DNA of 64,000 bases from Buchananella felis (GCF_041380015.1 NZ_CP159978.1); one strand, 5' to 3'; shown: positions 23,044-32,125, counted from the stretch's first letter. Translations and numbers: made by a program. The notes: generated by a model not told the origin, from the sequence alone.

Positions 23044-24183
23044 ATGAAGTTCACTGTGGAGCGCGACGTTCTGGCAGAAGCCGTCTCTTGGACCGCGCGC
23101 ACGCTGCCCGCCCGCCCCGCCGTCCCCGTGCTCGCAGGCGTGCGTCTGGCCGCGCAGTCCAGCGGAGAGGTGGCGATCTCCACGTTCGACTACGAGGTCA
23201 GTGCCCGCAGCGTGATCGAGGCCAACGTCGAGGAGGCGGGCACCGTGCTGGTGCTGGGCCGCCTGCTGGCCGACATCGTCAAGGCGTTGCCCAACCGCCC
23301 CGTCACCCTCGCCCTGGAGGGCGCCAAGGTGGAGGTGCGCTCCGGCTCCTCCCGCTTCACCCTCATGACCATGCCTCTGGACGACTACCCCGAGCTGCCG
23401 GCCCTGCCGCCCGTGCTCGGCAACGTGGACGCCCACCTGCTGCAGCAGGCCGTGGCCCAGGTCTCCCTGGCCGCCTCCCGCGACGAGACCCTGCCCCTGC
23501 TGGGCGGCGTACGCGTGGAGATCGACGGCGAGCGCATGCGCCTGATGGCGACCGACCGCTACCGCCTGGCGGTGCGCGAGCTGCTGTGGCACCCCTCCGC
23601 CACCGGGCTGGAGGTGCAGGCCCTCATCAAGGCCAAGACCCTCTCTGACGTCTCGAAGTCACTGTCTAGCGGTGGCGCGGTGGAACTGGCGCTGTCCACC
23701 CAGTCCGAGCCGGGCATGCCCTCCCTGGTGGGTTTCGCCGCCGGCGGGCGCACCACCACCTCGCTGCTCACCGAGGGCGACTACCCGCCCGTGATGCGGC
23801 TCTTCCCCACCGAGACCCCCGTCTACGCCGTGGTCCGCACTGAGGACCTGATCGGTGCGGTTAAGCGCGTCAGCCTGGTGGCCGAGCGCAACACCTCCAT
23901 CCGCCTGTCCTTCACCTCCGAGGGCCTGACCCTGGAGGCCGGGCAGGGCGAGGACGCCCACGCGGCCGAGGAGATCGGCGTGCTGCTCTCCGGCGAGGAA
24001 CTGGTCACCGCCTACAACCCGCACTACCTGCTGGACGGCCTGAGCGCGGTGGGCACCGAGTACGTGCGCCTGTCCTTCTCCCACCCCTCCAAGCCGGCCG
24101 TGCTGACCGGGCAGAACGAGGAGGAGGGCGAGTCCCTGCCGGACTTCCGCTACCTGCTCATGCCGATCCGCTTCGGCAACTAG
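23044..24183 (+). CDS. dnaN: DNA polymerase III beta subunit (sliding clamp)
   Basis: Ring-shaped processivity clamp for DNA polymerase III. 379 residues, normal length, with ATG preceded by AAGGAGG. Three homologous clamp domains are readable, beginning MKFTVERDVLAEAVSWTART, and the C-terminus ends in the conserved LMPIRFGN. The next gene, recF, follows after three bases and is probably translated from the same transcript. Nothing unusual. Confidence 0.98.
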   Translation: MKFTVERDVLAEAVSWTARTLPARPAVPVLAGVRLAAQSSGEVAISTFDYEVSARSVIEANVEEAGTVLVLGRLLADIVKALPNRPVTLALEGAKVEVRSGSSRFTLMTMPLDDYPELPALPPVLGNVDAHLLQQAVAQVSLAASRDETLPLLGGVRVEIDGERMRLMATDRYRLAVRELLWHPSATGLEVQALIKAKTLSDVSKSLSSGGAVELALSTQSEPGMPSLVGFAAGGRTTTSLLTEGDYPPVMRLFPTETPVYAVVRTEDLIGAVKRVSLVAERNTSIRLSFTSEGLTLEAGQGEDAHAAEEIGVLLSGEELVTAYNPHYLLDGLSAVGTEYVRLSFSHPSKPAVLTGQNEEEGESLPDFRYLLMPIRFGN

Positions 24184-24186
24184 CGC

Positions 24187-25482
24187 GTGTACGTCTCCAA
24201 CCTGGCGCTGGACGACTTTCGCTCCTACCGGCGCCTGGTCCTGGAGTTCCCGCCCGGGGTGGTGGCCTTCATCGGCCGCAACGGGCAGGGCAAGACGAAC
24301 ATCGTCGAGTCCCTGGTCTACCTGTCCACCTTCTCCTCCCACCGGGTGGCGGCCGACGCTGCCCTGGTACGCCGCGCCCTAGACGGCGGCCCCCAGCCCG
24401 GCGGGGCGATGGTGCGGACCAAGGTGCGGCGCGGCGAGCGCGCCGAGGTGCTGGAGCTGGAGATCGTGGCCGGGCGGGCCAACCGGGCCCGCCTGAACCG
24501 GGGCACCTGCCGCCCGCGCGAGCTGCTGGGACGGCTGCGCACCGTGCTGTTTGCCCCCGAGGACCTCTCCCTGGTCAAGGGAGACCCGGCCGGCAGGCGC
24601 GACTTCCTGGACGCCCTGCTGATCCAGCACACCCCCCGCCTGGCGGGCGTGAAGGCGGACCTGGACAAGGTGCTGCGCCAGCGCGGCGCCCTGCTCAAGC
24701 AACTGGCCGGGACCGGTCGTGGCCCTCGCGGCGGCTACGGGACCGGGCCCGATGCCGGGTACGGCGCGGCGGAGGAATCGCTGCTGGCCGTGTGGGACGA
24801 GCAGCTGGTGGAGCTGGGCGCCCAGCTCCTGGCTGCCCGCCTGGAGCTGGTGGAAAAACTGGTCCCGCTGGCCGAGCGCTACTACCGCGAGGTGGCTGAC
24901 AGCCAGGACCTGCTGCGCCTGGAGCTGGTGGTCAGCGCCCGGGAGCACGCCGCCCGGGGCGGTTACGCCCCGCCAGAGGCCGCGGGGGCCGGCGCGGCGG
25001 AGCTGGACGAACTGCGCCGGGTGCTGCGCGCGGCCATCGCCGCCAGGCGCGCCGACGAGCTGCGCCGGGGCGTCAACCTGGTGGGCCCGCAGCGCGACGA
25101 CCTGACGATCAGCCTCAACGGACTGCCCGCCAAGGGCTACGCCAGCCACGGCGAGTCCTGGAGCTGCGCGCTGGCGCTGCGCCTGGCCTCCTTCGAGCTG
25201 CTGCGCGGCCTGGACGGCGACCCGGTGTTGATCCTGGACGACGTCTTTGCCGAGCTGGACGCCAAGCGCCGCGCCGCCCTGGTGGGCGTGGTGGCCGGGG
25301 TGGAGCAGGTCTTCATCACCGCCGCCGTGGGGGAGGACGTGCCAGCGGAGCTGGATGCGGCCAGGTTCGCGGTGGCCGGCTCGCAGCTCACCAGCCTCGA
25401 CGGCCGGGGCAGCGTGGGCAGTGCGGGGGGAGAGGGCACCGGTGAGCAAACCGAAGAATCCCCGCCGGGCGGGCCGCAGTGA
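24187..25482 (+). CDS. recF: DNA replication/repair protein RecF
   Basis: SMC-like ATPase that loads RecA at single-strand gaps. GTG start three bases after dnaN. The Walker A motif GRNGQGKTN (30-38) and the C-terminal Walker B VLILDDVFAELD are intact, with the signature region in ASHGESWSCALALRLAS. At 431 residues it is longer than the usual ~370-400. Extra length comes from a Gly/Tyr-rich insert near residues 177-195, another insert near 258-275, and a Gly/Glu-rich tail. The stop overlaps the DUF721 start (GTGA). Confidence 0.96.
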   Translation: MYVSNLALDDFRSYRRLVLEFPPGVVAFIGRNGQGKTNIVESLVYLSTFSSHRVAADAALVRRALDGGPQPGGAMVRTKVRRGERAEVLELEIVAGRANRARLNRGTCRPRELLGRLRTVLFAPEDLSLVKGDPAGRRDFLDALLIQHTPRLAGVKADLDKVLRQRGALLKQLAGTGRGPRGGYGTGPDAGYGAAEESLLAVWDEQLVELGAQLLAARLELVEKLVPLAERYYREVADSQDLLRLELVVSAREHAARGGYAPPEAAGAGAAELDELRRVLRAAIAARRADELRRGVNLVGPQRDDLTISLNGLPAKGYASHGESWSCALALRLASFELLRGLDGDPVLILDDVFAELDAKRRAALVGVVAGVEQVFITAAVGEDVPAELDAARFAVAGSQLTSLDGRGSVGSAGGEGTGEQTEESPPGGPQ

Positions 25483-26138
25483 ACGGCGAGCAGGACAGTC
25501 GAGGGCAGGCCGAGGTACGGGGGCAGGCGGGTGGAGCGTCGGCCACCGGTGGCCTGCCGCGCCAGGCCTGGGAACCGACCGAGGCGGACGTGGCCGGGCT
25601 GGCGCTGCGCAGCCTGGATAGGTTCCGCGCCGCCGCCTTCGAGCGCGGAGACAAGCGCACCAGCCTGCGCAAGCGCACCGCCGGGCTCGCCGCCCTCGAG
25701 GAGGGCGAGCAGATCGAAAACGAGGGCGGCTACCAGCCCCCGCCCGGAGTGAAGTTCTGGGGCAGCGGGCCGGGCAAGTCCCGGCGCACCCCCAAGAAGC
25801 TCGGGGCGATGAGCGACCGCCTGCTGGAGCGCCTGGGCCTGAGCGGGGCGGTAGCGCTGGCGCGCGTGGCCTCCCAATGGGACGCGATCGTGGGTGAGCA
25901 GATCGCCGCCCACACCAGGGTGGAGACCTTCGAGAACTCCATGCTGGTGATCCGCGTGGACTCCACCGCCTGGGCCACCCAGCTGCGCATGCTCACCCCG
26001 CAGCTGCTGCGCAACATCGCGCAGATCGCGGGGGAGGGCGTGGTGACCAACCTGCAGATCCTGGGCCCGGCCGCGCCCTCCTGGAAGCACGGGCCGCGCA
26101 GCGTGCGCGGGCGCGGCCCCAGGGACACCTACGGCTGA
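25479..26138 (+). CDS. DUF721 (DciA-family) protein
   Basis: 219 residues, GTG start overlapping the recF stop. The C-terminal ~110 residues are the DUF721 domain (WDAIVGEQIAAHTRVETF, then LRMLTPQLLRNIAQIAGEG). The N-terminal half is basic and polar, probably disordered. DciA proteins load or activate the replicative helicase in bacteria lacking DnaC/DnaI, and actinobacteria depend on this family. The recF-DUF721-gyrB order is standard. The helicase role is inferred from family, not visible in the sequence. Confidence 0.88.
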   Translation: MNGEQDSRGQAEVRGQAGGASATGGLPRQAWEPTEADVAGLALRSLDRFRAAAFERGDKRTSLRKRTAGLAALEEGEQIENEGGYQPPPGVKFWGSGPGKSRRTPKKLGAMSDRLLERLGLSGAVALARVASQWDAIVGEQIAAHTRVETFENSMLVIRVDSTAWATQLRMLTPQLLRNIAQIAGEGVVTNLQILGPAAPSWKHGPRSVRGRGPRDTYG

Positions 26139-26255
26139 GCCGAGCGGGAGGCGGGCCGGCGAAGCCAGGCAGGGCCGTGGCGGCCCCTAGAAGGCCCTGG
26201 ACCCCGCCGGTGCCACCCACCTAGCCCCACGGTGGTTCAGGGCCGCAAAAGCGGG

Positions 26256-26303
26256 TAGAATCGACGAGGTCCTATTTTGGGGCCGGTTCTTGCCCCGAAT
26301 AGA
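26256..26303 (+). promoter_or_regulatory. candidate gyrB promoter -10 and leader hairpin
   Basis: TAGAAT (26256-26261) is a good -10 element; the -35 region (about 26233-26238, TGGTTC) is poor. The leader can fold CTATTTTGGGGC (26272-26283) against GCCCCGAATAG (26292-26302), ending at the AGGAG ribosome-binding site of gyrB. Weak -35 elements are common in supercoiling-controlled gyrase promoters. Confidence 0.4.
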
Positions 26304-26311
26304 GGAGACCC

Positions 26312-28321
26312 GTGAGCGAGGATTCGCAGTGTCCGGCAGAGTACGGCGCCAGCAACATCACCGTGCTGGAAGGCCTGGAGGCGGTGCGCAAGCGCCCCGG
26401 CATGTACATCGGCTCCACCGGTGAGCGCGGCCTGCACCACCTGGTGTACGAGGTCGTAGACAACTCCGTCGACGAGGCCCTGGCCGGCTACTGCACCCAC
26501 ATCGAGGTGGTCTTGCAGGCGGACGGCGGCGTGCGCGTGAGCGACAACGGGCGCGGCATCCCGGTGGACATCCACCCCACCGAGGGCAAGCCCACCGTCG
26601 AGGTCGTCATGACGATCCTGCACGCGGGCGGCAAGTTCGGCGGCGGCGGCTACGCCGTCTCCGGTGGTCTGCACGGCGTGGGCATCTCCGTGGTCAACGC
26701 CCTGTCCACCCGCGTGGAGACCGAGGTGCGCCGCCAAGGCCACGTGTGGCACCAGTCCTTTGCCAACGGTGGCCACCCGGTGGGCACCCTGCGCAAGGGC
26801 GAGGCCACCGAGGAGACCGGCACCACCCAGACCTTCTACCCGGACCCCACCATCTTCGACACGGTCGACTTCGACTTCGAAACGCTGCGCTCACGCTTCC
26901 AGCAGATGGCCTTCCTGAACAAGGGCCTATCCATCAAGCTGGTCGACGAACGCGAGGACGCCATCGACGCCGGCGACGAGGTCACCGGCGATGACGTGCC
27001 AGACCCCGCCCGTGGGCACCGCGAAGTGACCTACATGTACGAAAACGGCCTGCGCGACTACGTGGAGCACCTAAACAACACCAAGCGCGCCGAGATCATC
27101 AACCCGGAGATCATCGCCGTAGAGGCCGAGGACACCGAGGCCGTGATGAGCCTGGAGATCGCGCTGCAGTGGACCACCGCCTACAGCGAGTCCATCCACT
27201 CATACGCCAACACGATCAACACCTCCGAGGGCGGTAGCCACGAGGAGGGCTTCCGGGCCGCCCTGACCTACGTGGTCAACACCTACGCCCGGGAGAAGGG
27301 CCTACTGAAGGAGAAGGACGACAACCTCACCGGTGACGACATCCGGGAGGGCCTGACCGCCGTCATCTCCATCAAGCTGGGCGAACCGCAGTTCGAGGGC
27401 CAGACCAAGACCAAGCTCGGCAACGCCATCGCGCGCACCTTCGTGCAAAAGCAGCTCAACTCCCAGCTGGCTGACTACTTCGACTCCCACCCGGCCGAGG
27501 CCAAGAACATCATCGGCAAGGCCCAGGCCGCCGCTGCAGCCCGCATTGCCGCCCGCAAGGCCCGCGAGGCCACCCGCCGCAAGACCGGCCTGGACTCCGC
27601 CTCCATGCCCGGCAAGCTGCGCGACTGCTCCTCCCGCGACGCCTCCAAGTGCGAGCTCTTCATCGTCGAGGGCGACTCCGCAGGCGGCTCCGCCGTCGGT
27701 GGGCGCGACCCCGAGGTGCAGGCCATCTTGCCGATCCGAGGCAAGATCCTGAACGTGGAAAAGGCCCGCATCGACAAGGCCCTGTCCAGCGAGACGATTC
27801 AGAACCTCATCACCGCCTTCGGCACCGGCGTGGGCGAGGAGTTCGACCTGGCCAAGCTGCGCTACCACAAGATCATCTTGATGGCGGACGCGGACGTGGA
27901 CGGCCAGCACATCGCCACCCTGCTGCTGACCCTCGTGTTCCGCTACATGCGCCCGCTGGTGGAAAACGGCCACATCTACCTGGCCATGCCGCCGCTCTAC
28001 CGCCTGAAGTGGTCCAACGCGCCCCACGAGTTCGTTTACTCCGACAAGGAGCGCGACGAGCGCCTGGCCGCCGGTCAGGCCGCCGGCCACCGCCTGCCCA
28101 AGGACGGCGCCATCCAGCGCTACAAGGGTCTGGGCGAGATGAACGACCACGAGCTGTGGGACACCACCATGAACCCGGCCGCGCGCATCCTCAAGCAGGT
28201 CACCCTGGGCGAGGCCGCCGCCGCCGACGAGGTCTTTAGCGTGCTGATGGGTGAGGACGTGGAATCGCGCCGCGCCTTCATCCAGCGCAACGCCCAGGAC
28301 GTCCGCTTCCTCGACATCTAA
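26312..28321 (+). CDS. gyrB: DNA gyrase subunit B
   Basis: ATPase subunit of the gyrase that adds negative supercoils. 669 residues with GTG start and AGAGGAG upstream. The GHKL ATPase region (VYEVVDNSVDEALAGYC, DNGRGIPVD, GGLHGVGISVVNALS) is followed by the Toprim domain, whose EGDSAGGSA begins at about residue 453, and by the metal-binding DADVDGQHI. The C-terminus ends in the usual RRAFIQRNAQDVRFLDI form. gyrA follows after 15 bases. Confidence 0.98.
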   Translation: MSEDSQCPAEYGASNITVLEGLEAVRKRPGMYIGSTGERGLHHLVYEVVDNSVDEALAGYCTHIEVVLQADGGVRVSDNGRGIPVDIHPTEGKPTVEVVMTILHAGGKFGGGGYAVSGGLHGVGISVVNALSTRVETEVRRQGHVWHQSFANGGHPVGTLRKGEATEETGTTQTFYPDPTIFDTVDFDFETLRSRFQQMAFLNKGLSIKLVDEREDAIDAGDEVTGDDVPDPARGHREVTYMYENGLRDYVEHLNNTKRAEIINPEIIAVEAEDTEAVMSLEIALQWTTAYSESIHSYANTINTSEGGSHEEGFRAALTYVVNTYAREKGLLKEKDDNLTGDDIREGLTAVISIKLGEPQFEGQTKTKLGNAIARTFVQKQLNSQLADYFDSHPAEAKNIIGKAQAAAAARIAARKAREATRRKTGLDSASMPGKLRDCSSRDASKCELFIVEGDSAGGSAVGGRDPEVQAILPIRGKILNVEKARIDKALSSETIQNLITAFGTGVGEEFDLAKLRYHKIILMADADVDGQHIATLLLTLVFRYMRPLVENGHIYLAMPPLYRLKWSNAPHEFVYSDKERDERLAAGQAAGHRLPKDGAIQRYKGLGEMNDHELWDTTMNPAARILKQVTLGEAAAADEVFSVLMGEDVESRRAFIQRNAQDVRFLDI

Positions 28322-28336
28322 GGAAAAGCCAAGAAC

Positions 28337-30970
28337 ATGAGCGAGCAGCTAAACGAGGAAACCACCACGGTGATGGGGGCGGACGGCGGCAACGTCGGCG
28401 GCGAAGACCGCATCCGGGCGGTGGACCTGAAGAGCGAGATGCAAAAGTCCTACCTGGACTATGCAATGAGCGTGATCGTGGGCCGCGCCCTACCGGAGGT
28501 GCGCGACGGCCTCAAGCCAGTGCACCGCCGCGTCCTGTACGCCATGTACGACGGCGGCTACCGACCCACCGCAGCCTTCAGCAAGTGCGCCCGCGTGGTC
28601 GGCGACGTGATGGGTGAATACCACCCCCACGGTGACGGCGCGATCTACGACGCCCTGGCCCGCCTGGTCCAGCCGTGGTCCATGCGCGCCCCGCTGGTGG
28701 CCGGACAGGGCAACTTCGGTTCCCCCGGCAACCTGGGCCCGGCCGCGCCGCGTTACACCGAGTGCAAGATGGCGCCCCTGGCCATGGAGATGGTGCGCGA
28801 CATCGACGAGGAGACGGTCGACTTCACGCCCAACTACGACGGCCGCTCCCTGGAGCCGACCGTTTTGCCGGCGCGCTTCCCGAACCTGCTGGTCAACGGC
28901 TCCGAGGGTATCGCGGTGGGCATGGCCACCCGCATCCCGCCGCACAACCTGCGCGAGGTGGCCGAAGGCGTCCAGTGGTACCTGGACCACCCGGAGGCCA
29001 GCCGCGAGGAGCTGCTCGAGGCGCTCATGGAGCGCATCAAGGGCCCCGACTTTCCCACCGCCGCCACCATCCTGGGGCGCAAGGGCATCGAGGACGCCTA
29101 CCGCACCGGCCGCGGCTCGATCGTGCAGCGCGCCGTGGTGGAGGTAGAGGAGATCCACGGCCGGCAGTGCCTGGTGGTGACCGAGCTGCCCTACCAGGTC
29201 AACCCGGACAACCTGGCTGAGAAGATCGGCCAGTTCATCAAGGACGGCTCCCTGCAGGGGATCGCCGACCTGCGCGATGAGTCCTCCGGCCGCTCCGGCC
29301 AACGCCTGGTGATCGTGCTCAAGCGCGACGCCGTGGCCAAGGTGGTGCTCAACAACCTCTACAAGCGCACCGCACTCCAAACCGCCTTCCCGGCCAACAT
29401 GCTGGCCCTGGTGGACGGCGTGCCGCGCACCCTGTCCCTGGACGGTTTTGTGCACCACTGGGTCAAGCACCAGCTCGACGTGATCCAGCGGCGCACCCGC
29501 TTCCGCCTGCGCGAGGCGGAAAAGCGCCTGCACATCTTGCAGGGCTACCTGAAGGCACTGGACGCGCTGGACGAGGTCATCGCCCTGATCCGCCGCTCCC
29601 CCACCGTGGAGGAGGCCCGCACGGGCCTGATGGAGCTGCTCAAGGTGGACGAGGTGCAGGCCAACGCCATCCTGGAGCTGCAGCTGCGCCGCTTGGCCGC
29701 CCTGGAGCGCCAAAAGATCCTGGACCAGCACGCCGAGCTGGAGGCCAAGGTGGCCGACATGCGAGAGATCCTGGCCTCCGACGCCCGCCAGCGCGCCCTG
29801 GTCAGCGAAGAACTGGGTGAGATCGTGGAGAAGTACGGCGACGAGCGCCGCACCACGATCCTGCCCTACGACGGTGACATGTCCGTGGAGGACCTGATCC
29901 CGGAGGAGGACGTGGTGGTCACCATCACCCGCTCCGGTTACGTCAAGCGCACCCGCACCGACAACTACCGCTCCCAGCGGCGCGGCGGCAAGGGCGTGCG
30001 CGGGGCGGCGCTGCGCCAGGACGACGTGGTGGAGCACTTCTTTGTCACCACCACCCACCACTGGCTGCTCTTCTTCACGAACCTGGGCCGCGTCTACCGC
30101 GCCAAGGCCTACGAGCTGCCCGAGGGCGGCCGCGACGCCAAGGGCCAGCACGTGGCCAACCTGCTGGCCTTCCAGCCGGACGAGGCCATCACCCAGGTGC
30201 TCGCCATCAAGGACTACGACCAGAGCGACTACCTGCTGCTGGCCACCCGCCGCGGCCTAGTGAAGAAGACCGCCCTGAGCGCCTACGACTCCAACCGCTC
30301 CGGCGGCGTGATCGCCATCAACCTGCGCTCCGACGACGAAGGCGAGTCCGACCAGCTGGTGGCCGCCGTGCTGGCCAATGCCACGGACGACGTTCTGCTG
30401 GTCAGCCGCGCCGGACAGTCGCTGCGATTCACGGCCTCCGACGAGAGCCTGCGCCCCACGGGACGGGCCACCTCCGGCGTGACCGGCATGCGCTTCCGCG
30501 AAGACGACGAACTGCTCAGCATGGACGTGGTACGCCCGGAGGCGGACCTGTTCGTGGTCACCGAGGGCGGCTTTGCCAAGCGCACCGCAGTGGACCAGTA
30601 CCGGGTGCAGGGCCGCGGCGGCCTGGGCATCAAGGTGGCCAACCTGGTGGAAGAGCGCGGCAGCCTGGTCGGCGCCCTCATCACCGGTGAGGACGACGAG
30701 GTGCTGGTGATCATGGAGGGCGGCAAGATCGTGCGCTCCCGTGTCGCTGAGGTCTCCCGCACCGGCCGCACCACCCAGGGCGTCACCTTCGCCCGTCCCG
30801 ACGACGGCGACCGCATCATCGCCGTGGCCCGCTCCCTGGAGCCGGCCGACGAGGACGACGACGAGGGCGCCAGCCAGGGGGCGGCTGCGGGGGAGCAGGG
30901 GCAGGGCGGCGACGTCGTGCCTGTGGAAGTAGCCGGTGAGGGCGGCGAGTCTGCGGTAACTTCTAACTAG
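28337..30970 (+). CDS. gyrA: DNA gyrase subunit A
   Basis: DNA-cutting subunit of gyrase, 877 residues. The catalytic tyrosine is Y140 in AAPRYTE. Six C-terminal beta-pinwheel blades carry the DNA-wrapping region with the GyrA box QRRGGKG; the protein ends in an acidic, Gly/Glu-rich tail. In the quinolone-resistance-determining region the sequence reads PHGDGAIYDA. The position equivalent to E. coli Ser83 is therefore Gly101, while the Asp87 equivalent (D105) is kept. A non-Ser residue at this site can lower quinolone sensitivity. Confidence 0.98.
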   Translation: MSEQLNEETTTVMGADGGNVGGEDRIRAVDLKSEMQKSYLDYAMSVIVGRALPEVRDGLKPVHRRVLYAMYDGGYRPTAAFSKCARVVGDVMGEYHPHGDGAIYDALARLVQPWSMRAPLVAGQGNFGSPGNLGPAAPRYTECKMAPLAMEMVRDIDEETVDFTPNYDGRSLEPTVLPARFPNLLVNGSEGIAVGMATRIPPHNLREVAEGVQWYLDHPEASREELLEALMERIKGPDFPTAATILGRKGIEDAYRTGRGSIVQRAVVEVEEIHGRQCLVVTELPYQVNPDNLAEKIGQFIKDGSLQGIADLRDESSGRSGQRLVIVLKRDAVAKVVLNNLYKRTALQTAFPANMLALVDGVPRTLSLDGFVHHWVKHQLDVIQRRTRFRLREAEKRLHILQGYLKALDALDEVIALIRRSPTVEEARTGLMELLKVDEVQANAILELQLRRLAALERQKILDQHAELEAKVADMREILASDARQRALVSEELGEIVEKYGDERRTTILPYDGDMSVEDLIPEEDVVVTITRSGYVKRTRTDNYRSQRRGGKGVRGAALRQDDVVEHFFVTTTHHWLLFFTNLGRVYRAKAYELPEGGRDAKGQHVANLLAFQPDEAITQVLAIKDYDQSDYLLLATRRGLVKKTALSAYDSNRSGGVIAINLRSDDEGESDQLVAAVLANATDDVLLVSRAGQSLRFTASDESLRPTGRATSGVTGMRFREDDELLSMDVVRPEADLFVVTEGGFAKRTAVDQYRVQGRGGLGIKVANLVEERGSLVGALITGEDDEVLVIMEGGKIVRSRVAEVSRTGRTTQGVTFARPDDGDRIIAVARSLEPADEDDDEGASQGAAAGEQGQGGDVVPVEVAGEGGESAVTSN

Positions 30971-30992
30971 GCCCAGATAGGACGGAGCAACG

Positions 30993-31385
30993 GTGAGCCA
31001 GAGCGAAGAAGTAGTTGTAGCTGACGAGCCGCGCCGCGTGAACCTGGTGATCGCCAAGGTGGATGCCTGGTCGATCATGAAGATGGTGTTCCTGCTCAGC
31101 GTCGCGCTCGCGATCATGGGCGTGGTAGCGGCGGCCTTCATCTGGAAGGTGCTGGACTCCATGCAGGTGTTCGCGCAGATCCGCGACCTGGTCACGGCCG
31201 TGGGCGCCGACTCGCTGCTGAACCTGCTGGCCTACACGGAGTTCAACCGCGTGGTGGCGGCCGCTACCGCGATCGGCGTGGTGAACACGATCCTGTTCAC
31301 CGCGCTGGCCACGCTCGGGGCGTTCCTGTACAACCTGTCGGCCGCGCTGGTGGGTGGCATCCACGTCACCCTGACGGACGAATAG
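30993..31385 (+). CDS. DUF3566 transmembrane protein
   Basis: 130 residues, GTG start 22 bases after gyrA. Two hydrophobic segments (about 30-55 and 92-118) flank a short extracytoplasmic stretch, matching the DUF3566 family that follows gyrA in nearly all actinobacteria. The N-terminus is short, acidic then basic. Function is unknown; the constant location next to gyrA and the kinase/PBP genes suggests a role linked to division or envelope. Probably in the gyrBA transcript, which may end at the following hairpin. Confidence 0.88.
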   Translation: MSQSEEVVVADEPRRVNLVIAKVDAWSIMKMVFLLSVALAIMGVVAAAFIWKVLDSMQVFAQIRDLVTAVGADSLLNLLAYTEFNRVVAAATAIGVVNTILFTALATLGAFLYNLSAALVGGIHVTLTDE

Positions 31386-31392
31386 TTATCTG

Positions 31393-31438
31393 CCGCACTT
31401 TCCCGGGTATCGATTTGGTGGTGCCCGGGAAGGTGCGG
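31393..31438 (+). terminator. hairpin after DUF3566 gene
   Basis: 15-bp stem (31393-31407 with 31424-31438, one wobble) beginning CCGCAC and ending GTGCGG. There is no T run. The right arm lies between the -35 and -10 elements of the predicted tRNA promoter. Confidence 0.55.
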
Positions 31439-31444
31439 TAGTCT
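31415..31444 (+). promoter_or_regulatory. predicted promoter of the tRNA-Ile/tRNA-Ala genes
   Basis: TTGGTG (31415-31420), an 18-base spacer and TAGTCT (31439-31444), 25 bases before tRNA-Ile. The spacer overlaps the right arm of the preceding terminator hairpin. Confidence 0.45.
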
Positions 31445-31469
31445 CATCCAGCACGTTCCGGTGCGGTGA

Positions 31470-31543
31470 GGGCCTATAGCTCAGTCGGTTAGAGCGCTTC
31501 CCTGATAAGGAAGAGGTCGCTGGTTCGAGTCCAGCTAGGCCCA
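31470..31543 (+). tRNA. tRNA-Ile (GAT anticodon)
   Basis: 74-nt cloverleaf: acceptor GGGCCTA pairs with TAGGCCC, the anticodon loop is CTGATAA (anticodon GAT) and the T arm is TGGTTCGAGTCCA. No encoded CCA. Location after gyrA is standard in actinobacteria. Confidence 0.97.
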
Positions 31544-31578
31544 CTCAATCCCTTCGATCGCCTGATCGAGTAGGACTC

Positions 31579-31651
31579 GGGGCCTTGGCGCAATTGGTAG
31601 CGCACCTGCTTTGCAAGCAGGGGGTTAGGGGTTCGAGTCCCCTAGGCTCCA
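31579..31651 (+). tRNA. tRNA-Ala (TGC anticodon)
   Basis: 73-nt cloverleaf: acceptor GGGGCCT pairs with AGGCTCC, the anticodon loop is TTTGCAA (anticodon TGC) and the T arm is GGGGTTCGAGTCCCC. No encoded CCA. Follows tRNA-Ile by 35 bases in the same direction. Confidence 0.97.
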
Positions 31652-31667
31652 CAAACAATTGCGCCTA

Positions 31668-31706
31668 GTGGGGAGCAGATAAATCTGCTCCCCACTCGGC
31701 GTTTTT
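31668..31706 (+). terminator. intrinsic terminator after the tRNA pair
   Basis: Perfect 12-bp stem GTGGGGAGCAGA / TCTGCTCCCCAC with a TAAA loop, followed shortly by TTTTT (31702-31706). Confidence 0.85.
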
Positions 31707-31784
31707 GGCAGGTGCGCGCCGTGCGCGGTTCCGCGCGACGGCGTGGCGCCAGCCAAAAACTCTCGGGGTAGCACGTCAGTGCTA

Positions 31785-31980
31785 CCCCGAGGCAATTGCG
31801 GTTTGTTGGAGGGCGGCGGAGCTGCCCGAACACCACTGGGCGGGGTGCGGGTGCTCACCCGAGACCAGGCAGGTGGTTGTAGGCCGCCCACCGGGCGGCC
31901 GAACACAAACCCCGAGGCAATTGCGGTTTGTTGCAGGGCGGCGGAGCTGCCCGAACACCACTGGGCGGGGTGCGGGTGCT
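31785..31980 (+). repeat. 71-bp direct repeat pair
   Basis: Copies 31785-31855 and 31910-31980 differ at one base. Each begins CCCCGAGGCAATTGCGGTTT and ends GGGGTGCGGGTGCT. The period is 125 bases. The first copy overlaps the right arm of the preceding hairpin. Confidence 0.85.
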
Positions 31981-32012
31981 GGCCGGCGCTTGGCGTACAC
32001 GCATTGCTGCCT

Positions 32013-32125
32013 TTAACCCCGAACTCGCAAATGTTGCATCGGGGTACATGTGACCGCTCGGGGCCACGGCGCCGAGCGGTCACATGTACCCCAAGCTCAC
32101 TCTTGTACGGTCGGGGGCTGCCGGG
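32013..32125 (-). repeat. REP-like hairpin repeat R1, copy B
   Basis: Opposite orientation to copies A and C. Its stem is a perfect 21 bp (32041-32061 with 32072-32092, starting GGGGTACATGTGACCGC) around a 10-base loop. The GCATTTGCGAG-type tail and the GTACAAG edge are present in reverse complement. Confidence 0.85.
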
